Positions 1-9,049 of a stretch of DNA of 64,000 nucleotides are shown here, in pieces (positions within the stretch are counted from its first letter, which is position 1; each line of letters starts with the position of its first letter). The notes beneath the pieces were generated by a model. It was not told where the DNA came from. It ran no database searches and worked only from the letters and a program-made list of their open reading frames with translations. This stretch comes from CAVPTL01 sp963708725. GTDB taxonomy: Bacteria > Actinomycetota > Thermoleophilia > Gaiellales > JAICJC01. The position numbers were made by a program, and so were the translations under genes. Where the stretch lies: assembly GCA_963708725.1 (NCBI GenBank), contig CAVPTL010000014.1, positions 372,001 to 436,000 on the forward strand, read 5' to 3'.

Positions 1-1099
1 CGTGGGTGGAGTCGATTGCGTCGGCGAGTTCCACCGCGGACTTCGTCTGGCCGTACTCGACCAGCTCCCAGGTGGTCAGCTCGAGTTGGTCGCGATCGAG
101 TTCTCGCCCGTGCTCGCGCACCAGCGCCGCGTGCCCCTGGGCGTTTCCGACCGCCCACAGCGTGACCAGGTCGTCGAGCAGTACGGCCGGGTCGACCGTC
201 GGCGCGGCCGGCTCGACTTCGTGGCCGAGATCGGCGAGCGCGCGGGCGGTCGCCTCGGTGGCCGCCGCGACCTCGGCATCGACCGGCGCTCCATTGGGGG
301 CGGTCGTTGACCAACCGATACGCAAGCGCCCAGGGTCGGCGCCGACCTCATCGAGATAGGGCCGGCGCGGGACCGGGGCGACGTAGGGGTCGCCGCAGGC
401 GTAGCCGGCAGCGATGTCGAGCAGCAGAGCACTGTCGCGCACCGACCGCGTGACCGCGTGGGTGACCGCCAGCCCGAACAGCGGATCACCGCCGGACGGC
501 GCTGCCGAGATCCGCGACCTCGTCGGCTTGAGCCCGTAAAGACCACAGCACGAGGCCGGAATCCTGATGGAGCCGGCGCCGTCGCTGGCACCGGCGGCGG
601 CGACCATCCCGGCGGCCACCGCAGCGGCCGAGCCGCCGCTCGATCCACCGGCCGTGCGGGTGATGTCCCACGGATTGCGACACGGCCCGTGGGCCTCCGG
701 TTCGGACGTCGAGTGGTTGCCGAACTCGGGGGAGCTGGTCTTGCCGACGAACACCACCCCAGCCGCTCGGTAGCGGCGCGTCATCTCGCTGTCGTAGCCG
801 GCGACCTGATCGATCAACGCACGCGAGCCGTCGGTCTGACGCACGCCTGCGATCCTTTGGCCCAGGTCCTTGAGCATCACCGGCACACCGAGCAGAGGCC
901 CATCGGGAAGCGGTCCGGTGGCCGCTTCCAGTGCGGAGTCGGCCATCGTGGTGACAACGCAACCCAGCGTTGGGTTGAGCGTCTCGACCCGCTCGAGAGC
1001 TGCGGTCACGAGCTCGAGCGGTGTGACCTCGCCCGCCCGCACCAGCTCGGCCTGAGCGATCGCGTCGAGCCGCGCAAACTCCTCGCCAGAGAGGCTCAT
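1..1099 (-). CDS. Amidase-signature hydrolase (C-terminus cut by window edge)
   Basis: Amidase-signature (AS) enzyme that would hydrolyse a C-N amide bond in the cytoplasm; substrate unknown. The reading frame is open from ATG 1099 to the window edge, giving about 366 residues of a family that is usually 450-500 long. The catalytic triad is visible: Lys77 (VMLKDLG), cis-Ser153 in the GGSSGGS loop, and nucleophile Ser177 in AGSIRIPAS. The 24-residue spacing between the two serines is the family spacing. The start is chosen because its ATG overlaps the TGA of the upstream ATPase gene (ATGA), the same coupling seen along the rest of this operon. It is the last gene of the transporter operon visible here and the second amidase in it. 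It is clearly a paralogue, not a copy, of the amidase at 2890-4317. Confidence 0.9.
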   Translation of the reverse strand, partial: MSLSGEEFARLDAIAQAELVRAGEVTPLELVTAALERVETLNPTLGCVVTTMADSALEAATGPLPDGPLLGVPVMLKDLGQRIAGVRQTDGSRALIDQVAGYDSEMTRRYRAAGVVFVGKTSSPEFGNHSTSEPEAHGPCRNPWDITRTAGGSSGGSAAAVAAGMVAAAGASDGAGSIRIPASCCGLYGLKPTRSRISAAPSGGDPLFGLAVTHAVTRSVRDSALLLDIAAGYACGDPYVAPVPRRPYLDEVGADPGRLRIGWSTTAPNGAPVDAEVAAATEATARALADLGHEVEPAAPTVDPAVLLDDLVTLWAVGNAQGHAALVREHGRELDRDQLELTTWELVEYGQTKSAVELADAIDSTH

Positions 1100-1917
1100 A
1101 CCTGCGGCTCCGCCGCGTCGCCCATGCCCGCCCGCAGTCCGCGCCTGGGTTTCCAGCCGGGGCCGGGAACGCTCGCCCGCAAGACCTGCGTGTAGCGCTG
1201 CTGGGGGTGGTCGAGCACCTCGGACGTCACGCCACGCTCCACGATCCGCCCGCTCCGCATCACCACGATCTGGCTGGTGAGCTGCCGGACGACCGCCAGG
1301 TCATGGCTGATCAACACATACGAGATGCCGGTCTGGTCGCGGATGTCGGCGAGCAGATTCAGTACCTGGGCCTGGATCGAGACGTCGAGCGCGGCCACCG
1401 ACTCGTCGAGGATCAAAACCCGGGGCTCGGCCGCGAGCGCGCGCGCGATCGCAACCCGCTGGCGCTGGCCGCCAGAGAGGGCGCGCGGCAGAGCGTGCAT
1501 CTGCCGATCGTCGAGGCCGACCACATCGCCCAGCTCGGCGATGCGACTGCTGCGGTCGGCCTCGCTCCCGCCGCGATGGAGCTTCAGCACTTCGGCGATC
1601 GCCGAGGCCGCCGACTGGCGCGGGTCGAGACTGGAGTACGGATCCTGGAACACGATCTGGGCCTCGCGGCCTCGATCGCGCCGCTGCTTGACCTTTCGAG
1701 CCGGCCCCGAGCGGTCGTTTCCGGCCACCGTGATGGTGCCCGCAGTCGGCGTCTCCAGGCCCACGATCATGCGGGCCACGGTGGTCTTGCCCGACCCTGA
1801 CTCTCCAACCACCGCCAGCGACTGGCCCTGCTCGATCTGAAACGAGACGTTGTCCACGGCCACGAACTCGCCAAACTTCTTGGTCAGGCCCTCGACTGTC
1901 AGCACCGCCTCAGCCAT
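1096..1917 (-). CDS. ABC transporter ATPase, OppF/DppF type
   Basis: Cytoplasmic ATP-hydrolysing subunit of a peptide/nickel/opine-type (family 5) importer, 273 residues. It has a Walker A motif GESGSGKTT at about residues 37-45, the ABC signature LSGGQRQR at about 147-154, and Walker B LILDES followed by an H-loop His in the SHDLAVV segment. The C-terminal tail is short, as in OppF-type subunits. It follows the OppD-type ATPase gene with an 8-base overlap and is coupled by ATGA to the truncated amidase. The substrate cannot be read from this subunit. Confidence 0.93.
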   Translation of the reverse strand: MAEAVLTVEGLTKKFGEFVAVDNVSFQIEQGQSLAVVGESGSGKTTVARMIVGLETPTAGTITVAGNDRSGPARKVKQRRDRGREAQIVFQDPYSSLDPRQSAASAIAEVLKLHRGGSEADRSSRIAELGDVVGLDDRQMHALPRALSGGQRQRVAIARALAAEPRVLILDESVAALDVSIQAQVLNLLADIRDQTGISYVLISHDLAVVRQLTSQIVVMRSGRIVERGVTSEVLDHPQQRYTQVLRASVPGPGWKPRRGLRAGMGDAAEPQV

Positions 1918-2893
1918 GCGACACCACCTTCAGCGATCCCCGCAGCTCCTCCGCGCGGACGCAGCGGACGCTGCCTTCGGCGAACGTTCGAAGCTCGGGC
2001 CGAGCGGCCAGGCATCGGTCCTGGGCGTGACTACAGCGCGGCGCAAACGCGCACCCGGCGGGCGCTTCGTAGGCCGAGACCGGCCGGCCGGGAATCGCCG
2101 CGAGCCGCGATTCGGTGTTACTGACGCTGGGGCGGGCGGCCGACAGCGCCGCGGTGTAGGGGTGGTACGGATCGTCGTGCAGTGAGTCGGCCCGTTGCAG
2201 CTCGACCAGCTGCCCGGCATACATCACCGCCGTACGGTCGCACACCGCTGAGGCGAGGTCGAGATCGTGGGTGATGAAGAGCATCGAGACTCCGAACTCC
2301 CGACGCAGATCGTCGATGATCGCCATCACTTCGGCCTGAATCGTGACGTCCAGCGCGGTGGTCGGCTCGTCGGCGAGGATCAAACGCGGCCTGGTCAGAA
2401 GCGCGGTTGCGATCATCACGCGCTGCAGCATGCCACCCGAGAGCTCGTGTGGGTACTGCCGCAGCCGCCGCCGGCCATCGTCGATCCCCACCTGTTCCAA
2501 CATCGCGACCGCCTGCGCGTCGGCCTGCGACCGAGGTATCGACTCACGCAGCGTCTCGGTCATGAAGTCGCCGATCCGGCGCACCGGGTTGGTATGGGCC
2601 CGGGGATCCTGGAAGACCACAGACACCTCGTGGTGGAAGCCTCGTAGCTGTCCCCCGCGGAGGCTGTAGACGTCGCGTTCGTCGAACGTGATCGTGCCAT
2701 CGACCTCCGCGCCCGGTGGGAGCAGACGCGCGATCGACCGGACGGTCATCGACTTGCCGGAGCCCGACTCCCCCACGAGGCCCAGCGCCTCCCCGGGCGC
2801 GATCGAAAAGCTGACACCGTCGAGCACGGTGCGCATCTCTCCCGATACCGGGAGCCGCACCGAGAGGCCGTCGACGGTGAGCAGATCGGTCAT
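1910..2893 (-). CDS. ABC transporter ATPase, OppD/DppD type
   Basis: Second ATPase of the family-5 importer, 327 residues. Visible motifs are Walker A (GESGSGKSMT), signature LSGGMLQRV, Walker B LILADEPTTALD and H-loop ITHDL. The C-terminal oligopeptide-ABC extension contains a four-cysteine cluster around PAGCAFAPRC...C...C, which is usual for OppD/DppD. The frame stays open 11 codons further upstream, but ATG 2893 is preferred because it overlaps the TGA of the amidase upstream (ATGA). It pairs with the OppF-type ATPase; together they drive the two permeases encoded at 4314-6142. Confidence 0.92.
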   Translation of the reverse strand: MTDLLTVDGLSVRLPVSGEMRTVLDGVSFSIAPGEALGLVGESGSGKSMTVRSIARLLPPGAEVDGTITFDERDVYSLRGGQLRGFHHEVSVVFQDPRAHTNPVRRIGDFMTETLRESIPRSQADAQAVAMLEQVGIDDGRRRLRQYPHELSGGMLQRVMIATALLTRPRLILADEPTTALDVTIQAEVMAIIDDLRREFGVSMLFITHDLDLASAVCDRTAVMYAGQLVELQRADSLHDDPYHPYTAALSAARPSVSNTESRLAAIPGRPVSAYEAPAGCAFAPRCSHAQDRCLAARPELRTFAEGSVRCVRAEELRGSLKVVSHG

Positions 2894-4317
2894 AGGCTGG
2901 GTCGCCGCTCCGCCGCGTCGAACCACGGCCGCGCGCGCTCGAGCGCGGCGCCCACCCGAAACGGGGTGACGTCGTCATACGTCCGCCCGGCGATCTGGAG
3001 ACCCGTCGGCACACCGTTTTGACCGAATCCCGACGGCACGTTCAACACCGGGCAGCGACTCGCGATGTTGAAGAGCGGCGTCATCATCGATTGGAAGTAG
3101 AAGTCGAGCTGTTTGCCGCCAACCTCGAGGCCGTGCCCGACGTAGTCGTCGCCGGCCACCAGTCCGCGGGTGCCGACCGTTGGAGTGAGGATCACGTCAA
3201 ACCGCTGGAAGGCCGTGGCCAGCTCGGCCCACACCGCGGCTTCCATGGCCATGCCTTCGATCATCGGGGTGTCCCCGGCCTGCCGCTTGTTCCAGCGCGC
3301 GAACTCGGCGGCGTATGCGGTCACGAGGTCGGGCGCAGAGTCGGCCTCGTGACCGATCCAGTCGCCGAAGATCGCGTCGAAATGCACCGCCGTGACCACA
3401 TTGATCATGTGCTCGGTGATGCCGAGCTCGAACTGCTCGACGTGGGCGCCGGCGTCGGCCAGCGCCGCCCCGGCGTCCAGCGTGTTGCGCTCGACCTCGG
3501 GGTCCAGCGAGTAGTCGCCCTGATGCAGGCAGATCCCGACCCGCAGCCCCGTAACGCCCTCGAGCTCGGCGGGGATCTCGATCTTGGGACGAAGCGACAC
3601 GATGTCGGAAGGGTGCGGCCCGGCCAGCACGTTTTCGAACAGCGCCGCATCGGCCACCGTGCGGGCCAACGGGCCGCAGTGACAGAACTGGTCGAGATTG
3701 AATGGCGGCGCCACCGGCACCCGGCCAAAGGGCGGCTTGAAGCCAACGACGCCGTTGAACGACGCGGGGATCCGAATCGATCCGCCGATGTCCGACCCAC
3801 TCGCCAGCAGCGAGGTGCCCGCGGCCAGCGAGGCGCCGGAACCGCCTGACGATCCACCCACGCCGAACTCGGGGTTCCACGGGTTTCGGGTCACACCCCA
3901 CAGCCGCGAGTGGGTGAATCCCGCGCACGAGAACTCGGGAGTGGCGGTGCGCGCGTGGATGATTCCGCCCGCCTCCATGATCCGCTCGGCCACGGCGGTC
4001 GTGGTCTGACCGACGTCGTCCTTGTGCATCAGCGACCCCAGCGACAGCGGCTCGCCGACGATCGACTCCTCGTCCTTGAGGGCGACCGGCAAACCCTCCA
4101 GCGGCCGTGGCGGCTCCCCGTTACCGGCGTAGCGGGCCTCGGCCTGCCTGGCCTGGTCACGGGCGCGGTCGTAGTAGCGGTGGCAGAACGCGTTGACGGT
4201 GGGCTCAACCTGCTCGGCTCGCTGGATCACCGCATCCATCAGTTCGACCGGTGACAGCTCGCGGGCGACGAACATCTCCCGCGCGCGGGTTGCCGAGAGG
4301 TAATACAGCTCACTCAT
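2890..4317 (-). CDS. Amidase-signature hydrolase
   Basis: Complete 475-residue amidase-signature enzyme. The triad is Lys81 (ALKDEE), cis-Ser156 in GGSSGGSG and Ser180 in DIGGSIRIPAS. No signal peptide is seen, so it should act in the cytoplasm on something the transporter brings in. It sits between the permease OppC and the ATPase OppD genes, overlapping both by 4 bases, so it is made as part of the transporter operon. The family covers amides, acylated amino acids, lactams and nitrile-pathway amides, and the sequence alone does not pick one. The embedding of two amidases in one importer operon suggests that the imported substrate carries an amide bond (inference). Confidence 0.92.
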   Translation of the reverse strand: MSELYYLSATRAREMFVARELSPVELMDAVIQRAEQVEPTVNAFCHRYYDRARDQARQAEARYAGNGEPPRPLEGLPVALKDEESIVGEPLSLGSLMHKDDVGQTTTAVAERIMEAGGIIHARTATPEFSCAGFTHSRLWGVTRNPWNPEFGVGGSSGGSGASLAAGTSLLASGSDIGGSIRIPASFNGVVGFKPPFGRVPVAPPFNLDQFCHCGPLARTVADAALFENVLAGPHPSDIVSLRPKIEIPAELEGVTGLRVGICLHQGDYSLDPEVERNTLDAGAALADAGAHVEQFELGITEHMINVVTAVHFDAIFGDWIGHEADSAPDLVTAYAAEFARWNKRQAGDTPMIEGMAMEAAVWAELATAFQRFDVILTPTVGTRGLVAGDDYVGHGLEVGGKQLDFYFQSMMTPLFNIASRCPVLNVPSGFGQNGVPTGLQIAGRTYDDVTPFRVGAALERARPWFDAAERRPSL

Positions 4318-5198
4318 CTATCGCTCCTTTGAGACCGTTCCACCAGGCGTTCGCCGAGAATGTTGAACGCCACGACCACGACCACGATGCAGGCGCCGGC
4401 CGCCAGCGACTCGGCGGGATAGCCCTGGATCACACCGTTTTGGCCCTCCTGCACCATCACGCCCCAGTCAGGCTGAGGCGGTTGCACACCGAGTCCGATG
4501 AACGAGATCGCCGCCAGATCGACCATGGCGTAGCCGAACAGGATCGTGCCCTGGGCGACGATCAACGTCATCACGTTGGGCACCAGATGCCGCAGGCAGA
4601 TGAAGAATCCCGAGAAGCCCTGCACCTCGAGCGCGGCGATGTACGGCTGGTTTCGCTCGCGCAACGCCCCGCTTCGGATCACGCGGGCGATGTAGGGCAT
4701 GTAGGCCACCGACAGGGCGAGCGCGGCGGCGGTGAGTCCGGCGCCGAACACCGCGGCTGCGAGCACCGCCAGCAGAATGCCCGGGAAGGCGAACAGAATG
4801 TCGAGCCCGGTGGACGAGACGGTGTCAAAGCGACCACCCTTCCAGGCCGATGCGATGGCCACGATGACTCCGAGTGCGATCGCGATGATCACCACGACCA
4901 GCGGCCCGATCAGCGACGTCCGGGCGCCGACCAATGTGCGCGACAAGATGTCTTTGGCGTTGACATCGAGTCCCAGCGGGTGTGATCCGCTCGGCCCCAG
5001 GAACTGGTTGGAAAGCCCGAACTGCTCGTTCGGCGGGTGGGGCGCGAGCATCGGGCCGAAGATGGCCACGATCACCGCTATCACGATGATCGCAAACGAC
5101 AGGTAGCCGAGGAATCCGAGTCCCGAGAGGCCGCGGAAGCGGGAGCGCGGTGGGCTGGCGACCTCGCTCGAGGCGGTGGGTGGTGCGACGGCGCTCAT
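4314..5198 (-). CDS. ABC transporter permease, OppC/DppC type
   Basis: Inner-membrane permease of the family-5 importer, 294 residues. It has a Pro/Ser-rich cytoplasmic N-terminus, a first transmembrane segment at about residues 28-50, a periplasmic loop with the LGLDVNAKDILSR segment typical of OppC, then about five further helices. The EAA-type coupling loop near RERNQPYIAALEVQG faces the ATPases. Start ATG 5198 overlaps the TGA of the OppB gene (ATGA), and its own stop overlaps the amidase start, so translation is coupled both ways. Confidence 0.93.
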   Translation of the reverse strand: MSAVAPPTASSEVASPPRSRFRGLSGLGFLGYLSFAIIVIAVIVAIFGPMLAPHPPNEQFGLSNQFLGPSGSHPLGLDVNAKDILSRTLVGARTSLIGPLVVVIIAIALGVIVAIASAWKGGRFDTVSSTGLDILFAFPGILLAVLAAAVFGAGLTAAALALSVAYMPYIARVIRSGALRERNQPYIAALEVQGFSGFFICLRHLVPNVMTLIVAQGTILFGYAMVDLAAISFIGLGVQPPQPDWGVMVQEGQNGVIQGYPAESLAAGACIVVVVVAFNILGERLVERSQRSDR

Positions 5199-6142
5199 TC
5201 GGCCTTGGCCCCCAGCTTGACCCGGGGATCGAGCAAGGCGTAGAGCAGGTCAACGATGGTATTGACGATCACGAAGGCCGCCACCAGTACGAACGAGATG
5301 CCCTGCACCACCGCGAAATCCTTGGACTGGGCGGCCTGCACCAGGTAGTAACCCAGGCCGTTGAGCGTGAATGCCAGCTCGACCACCGCGTCCAGCGCGA
5401 TCAGCGAGGCGATCGTCAGCCCGGCCACGGTCGCGATCGGGATCGCGGCGTTTCGCAGGACGTGGCGGCGCACGATCGTCGGATAGCGGATCCCGCGGCT
5501 GACCGCGGTTTGAACATGCTCCTTCTGCATCTCCTCACGCACCGAGGTGCGCGTGACCCTGGCAACCAGCGCCATCGACGAGATCGCAAGCGCAAACGCC
5601 GGCAGCGTCAGATGCTTGAACTGGTCGACGGCCCCCACCCCGTTTCCCTGGGTCGGGAACCACCCCAGGTCGACGGCGAACACGCTGATCAGGACGATCG
5701 CGGCCACGAACGAGGGGATCGCAGCGGCGATCGTGGATGTGACCACCACACCGGTGTCGGTCGCGCCCGCCCGCAGACCGCCGAGCAGTCCCAATCCGAC
5801 GCCGATGATGATGATCAGGACTGCGGCGTAGAGCACCAGCTCGAGCGTGGTGCCGATGCGCGCCGCCACCAGGGTCGAGACGTCCTCGCGATGCAGGATG
5901 GAATATCCCAGGTCGCCATGCAGCAGGCCCTTCAGGTACTCGAAGTAGCGGGTGAAGAACGGCTGGTCGAGGTGGTAGCGGTGCTCCAGGATCTTGACCG
6001 CCGACGGCGGCAGAGTACGCCCCCCGGACAACGCGGCGATCGGGTTGCCCGGGGCGACGTACAGCGCACTGAAGATCACGAAGCTCGAAACCAGCAGCGC
6101 CACGATCAACATCAAAAAGCGGCGCAGCAGAAACCGCAGCAT
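5195..6142 (-). CDS. ABC transporter permease, OppB/DppB type
   Basis: Inner-membrane permease, 315 residues. The N-terminal helix with MLRFLLRRFLMLIVALL and about six transmembrane helices fit OppB/DppB. The coupling-loop region lies near VQTAVSRGIRYPTIV. It pairs with the OppC-type permease, whose gene overlaps its stop by 4 bases. It begins only 2 bases after the stop of the binding-protein gene, consistent with one transcript from the promoter near 7855-7884. Confidence 0.93.
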   Translation of the reverse strand: MLRFLLRRFLMLIVALLVSSFVIFSALYVAPGNPIAALSGGRTLPPSAVKILEHRYHLDQPFFTRYFEYLKGLLHGDLGYSILHREDVSTLVAARIGTTLELVLYAAVLIIIIGVGLGLLGGLRAGATDTGVVVTSTIAAAIPSFVAAIVLISVFAVDLGWFPTQGNGVGAVDQFKHLTLPAFALAISSMALVARVTRTSVREEMQKEHVQTAVSRGIRYPTIVRRHVLRNAAIPIATVAGLTIASLIALDAVVELAFTLNGLGYYLVQAAQSKDFAVVQGISFVLVAAFVIVNTIVDLLYALLDPRVKLGAKAE

Positions 6143-6144
6143 GC

Positions 6145-7803
6145 CTAGCCGTTCGCCCCCACCTGAGTCGCGTACCAGGGCGAGAACATGTACGAGAAGG
6201 TGACCGGCGGACCCGTGATCGCCTTGTTCATGATCAGGATCGTGTCGGGCGAGGTGATCGGGATCCAGGGCAGATCCTTCTGCAGGATCGCCTGGGCGGC
6301 CACCACCAGCTGTGCCCGCTTGGTCGGATTCGCCGTGCTGCGAGCCGTCTCCAGCAGGTGCGTCACCTTCGGGTTGTTGTAGTCGTTGTAGTTCTGCGAG
6401 CCGCCGGGCAGCCCGTAGGTGGAGTACAGCCCGGCCGGGTCGGCGTAGTCGGGATAGTTGACCGTGAAGAACGCATCAATACCCTTGCGCGCGTTTGGAT
6501 CGATGAAGAAGTTGATGTAGTTCGCCGCCGAGACCGAGTGCAGGTTCACCTTGAGGCCGATGCTCTCGCCGGCGGACTGCACCGCGATCGCTTCGGTGTT
6601 GTTGTTCGGTAGCTCACTGGACATCCCCAGCGTGATCGTGTCGCCGGTGGCGCCGGCCGCCTGGATCATGGCCTTGGCGGCGTTGACGTTGAGCTTGGGT
6701 GCGGGCAGGTCGTTCCAGGCCTTCTGGAACACCGACTTGGCGTAGCCCCAGGTGCCGGGATTCGCCACAGCGTGCGGCAGAAGTGCCGCGCCCTTGTAGT
6801 TGGCGTCGATCAGTCCCTGGCGGTCGATCGCCATCGAGAGTGCGGTGCGCACCTTCGGGTTGGCCAGCGGCCCCTTCGAGTTCGAGATGATCATCGCGTC
6901 CGACTCATACGACGTGCCCAGATAGACGTGCACGTTGGAGTTGGTCTTCAGCTGGTCGAGCGTGGCGATCGAGAGCGGGTAGCCCGCGGTGATCTCGCCC
7001 GATTCGATGCCGGTCGTGAACGCGGAGTCGGAGGGAACACCCTCGAAATCGATCTCGGAGGCCTTGGGCGCGAGCGCCTTGTCCCAGTAGTGAGGGTTGG
7101 CGACCACCGATAGCTTGTCGCCGACGGCCCACTTCTTGTACATGAAGGGACCGGTGCACATCACGCCGCCGGCGGGAGTGCCGTACTTGTCGCCGGCCGC
7201 CTCGGCGAACTTCTTCTCGATGATGAAGCCCGGTGAGGAACTCAGCTCCCCGGCCAGCCAGTAGTCCGGCTTGGTCAGCTTGATCGTGACCTGAAGCGGG
7301 CCGGTGGCGGTCATCGACTTGACGTTCGAGAACACCTGACCGTAGTAGCCGCCGAGCTTGGCGTCGGTCTGGCGCTGCAGGCTGTAGAGCACGTCGGCCG
7401 AGGTCAGCGGGGTGCCGTCCCAGAACTTGATGCCACTCTTGATGTTGAACACCATCGTGGTCGGATCCGGGTACGAGAGCGCCGCAAGCCCTGCGCCGAC
7501 CTGACCGGTCTGCGACTGGCGCAGCAGCGTGTCGCACATCGCCGCGGTCGGCGTGTTGTCGGGATAGTCGAAGACGAAGATCGGATCGAGTGTGCTGGTC
7601 TCGCGATACAGCGCCCACACGATCGGCTTGGTATACGGACCGGTGGCTGCGGGCGAGGTGGTGACCAGACCGGCGGTGGGCGACGGGGTACCCGCACCGC
7701 CCGACGACGTGGTGCTCGCTGACTTGCCACAGCCGGCGGCGAGTACGAGCGCTGTGACAACAGCGAGCGTGGCCGCGAGTTGCCGGGTCGTAATTCTGGT
7801 CAT
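6145..7803 (-). CDS. Family-5 solute-binding lipoprotein of the ABC importer
   Basis: Extracytoplasmic substrate receptor, 552 residues, anchored as a lipoprotein. Residues 1-24 form a lipoprotein signal peptide and the lipobox LAAGC puts the lipidated Cys at 25. A Ser/Thr/Gly/Pro linker follows, then the SBP_bac_5 fold (YETSTLDPIF start, FWDGTPLTSADVLYSLQR motif, C-terminal YDPxxF-like region). The reading frame is open another 477 codons upstream, but that stretch lies opposite the LacI gene. ATG 7803 is the correct start: it begins a signal peptide and has GGAGG about 9 bases upstream. It is the first gene of the importer operon. Family-5 receptors bind peptides, opines, glutathione, nickel chelates or sugars, so ligand identity is open. 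Confidence 0.93.
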   Translation of the reverse strand: MTRITTRQLAATLAVVTALVLAAGCGKSASTTSSGGAGTPSPTAGLVTTSPAATGPYTKPIVWALYRETSTLDPIFVFDYPDNTPTAAMCDTLLRQSQTGQVGAGLAALSYPDPTTMVFNIKSGIKFWDGTPLTSADVLYSLQRQTDAKLGGYYGQVFSNVKSMTATGPLQVTIKLTKPDYWLAGELSSSPGFIIEKKFAEAAGDKYGTPAGGVMCTGPFMYKKWAVGDKLSVVANPHYWDKALAPKASEIDFEGVPSDSAFTTGIESGEITAGYPLSIATLDQLKTNSNVHVYLGTSYESDAMIISNSKGPLANPKVRTALSMAIDRQGLIDANYKGAALLPHAVANPGTWGYAKSVFQKAWNDLPAPKLNVNAAKAMIQAAGATGDTITLGMSSELPNNNTEAIAVQSAGESIGLKVNLHSVSAANYINFFIDPNARKGIDAFFTVNYPDYADPAGLYSTYGLPGGSQNYNDYNNPKVTHLLETARSTANPTKRAQLVVAAQAILQKDLPWIPITSPDTILIMNKAITGPPVTFSYMFSPWYATQVGANG

Positions 7804-7854
7804 ACTGGTACGCCTCCAGTCGCCGGGGCAGCCGACGTTCGATTCGAAGGCGCG

Positions 7855-7884
7855 ACTGTATCCCTTTAACGATTCTGCTGTCAA
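7855..7884 (-). promoter_or_regulatory. Sigma-70-type promoter of the ABC importer operon
   Basis: On the minus strand a perfect -35 hexamer TTGACA (7884-7879) is followed by an 18-base spacer and a -10 hexamer TACAGT (7860-7855). The start codon of the binding-protein gene lies about 50 bases downstream. This is the best canonical promoter in the window. Confidence 0.7.
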
Positions 7885-7888
7885 CACG

Positions 7889-7898
7889 AAAACGTTTT
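7889..7898. promoter_or_regulatory. LacI-family operator-like palindrome
   Basis: AAAACGTTTT is a perfect 10-base palindrome with the central CG typical of LacI-family operators. It lies 4 bases upstream of the -35 of the importer promoter and 16 bases before the LacI-family start codon. It is therefore placed to let the regulator control both its own gene and the importer. Assignment rests on motif and position only. Confidence 0.5.
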
Positions 7899-7914
7899 GG
7901 TAGGGTGGGAAAGG

Positions 7915-8961
7915 ATGGCCGGGAAGGGCTCCAACTCCACTCCCCGCGCGACAATCCTCGACGTGGCCGCAGCCGCCGGGGTATCCCCCAGCACGGTCTC
8001 GAACGCGCTCAACGATCGCGCCGGCGTCGGCCCCGAGACCGCCAGCCGGATCAAGCGCATCGCCGGTGAGCTCGGATATCGCGCCAACCCGGCGGCCAGC
8101 CGTCTGAGAAGCGGCCGCACCGGCGCGTTGGGGTTGGTGCTTCCGACCATCTCCGAACCGGGATATGCCGCCGCCATCTACTACTACTCCCGCTTCACCG
8201 GGTCCGCCGCCCAGGCCGCGTTCGCCCGCGGGTACGCGCTGACATTGGTGCCGTCGATCGACCCCGAGCAGGAGGTTCGGAGGCTTCCGCTGGACGGGGT
8301 GATCGTCGCCGACCCGCTGGCCGGCGACGTCGGTCTGATCGCCTTCCGGTCGGCCGGCGTGCCGGTCGTGACCGTCGAGTCCGACCCCAGCGATCCAGAT
8401 GACCCGTGGTGGGCGGGAGCCGACACCCTGGAGAACACCCGCACCGTGCTCGATCACCTGGCGGCAGCGGGGAGTCGCCGAATCGCCCTGGTGGGACGCA
8501 GCTCGCACACCTGGACGACCGCCACCGACCAGGCCTACGAGCGCTGGTGCCGCGAGCGTGGTCAAGAGCCGATCAAGGCCGACGTCCTGGTCTCCCACAC
8601 CGACGTGGAGGCAGGGGAGCAGATTCGCGAGCTGCTCTCGGCTTCCACCCCACCCGACGCCATCCTGGCGGCGCCGGAATGGTTTGCCATCGCCGCGGTG
8701 CGAGTGGCCAGAACGATGGGGGTGCGCGTACCCGAGGATCTGCGGGTCGCGGCCGGCTCCGACGGCGATCGCGCCTACGCCGGCGATCCACCCGTGACCG
8801 CCCTTGACCTGCATCCGGCCGACGTCGCGACAGCCGCCGTGGAGCTCCTGATCGCGCGGATCGAAGGTCACGAGGTCATGCATCCCCGGGTCGTACACGC
8901 GAGCCTGAACGTCCGCGCCTCCACCAATCCCTCGGTGGGAAGAGGCCCCGCACCCTCGTAG
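7915..8961 (+). CDS. LacI-family transcriptional regulator
   Basis: DNA-binding regulator of 348 residues. The N-terminal helix-turn-helix spans about residues 13-32 (TILDVAAAAGVSPSTVS), with a hinge helix near 58-66 and then a periplasmic-binding-protein-like effector domain. ATG 7915 is chosen over an in-frame TTG 18 bases upstream because GGGAAAGG sits just before it and homologues start close to the HTH. It is divergent from the ABC importer operon, so it most likely regulates that operon. The effector would be the imported compound or a product of the amidases (inference). Confidence 0.9.
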   Translation: MAGKGSNSTPRATILDVAAAAGVSPSTVSNALNDRAGVGPETASRIKRIAGELGYRANPAASRLRSGRTGALGLVLPTISEPGYAAAIYYYSRFTGSAAQAAFARGYALTLVPSIDPEQEVRRLPLDGVIVADPLAGDVGLIAFRSAGVPVVTVESDPSDPDDPWWAGADTLENTRTVLDHLAAAGSRRIALVGRSSHTWTTATDQAYERWCRERGQEPIKADVLVSHTDVEAGEQIRELLSASTPPDAILAAPEWFAIAAVRVARTMGVRVPEDLRVAAGSDGDRAYAGDPPVTALDLHPADVATAAVELLIARIEGHEVMHPRVVHASLNVRASTNPSVGRGPAPS

Positions 8962-9049
8962 TGAACCGATCTTCGGTACCCGCCGAATGGGTGCCGACAT
9001 CGCGGTGCTATCCAGGTGCCGCACGGTTCGTCTATCAGGGGAGGACGAG

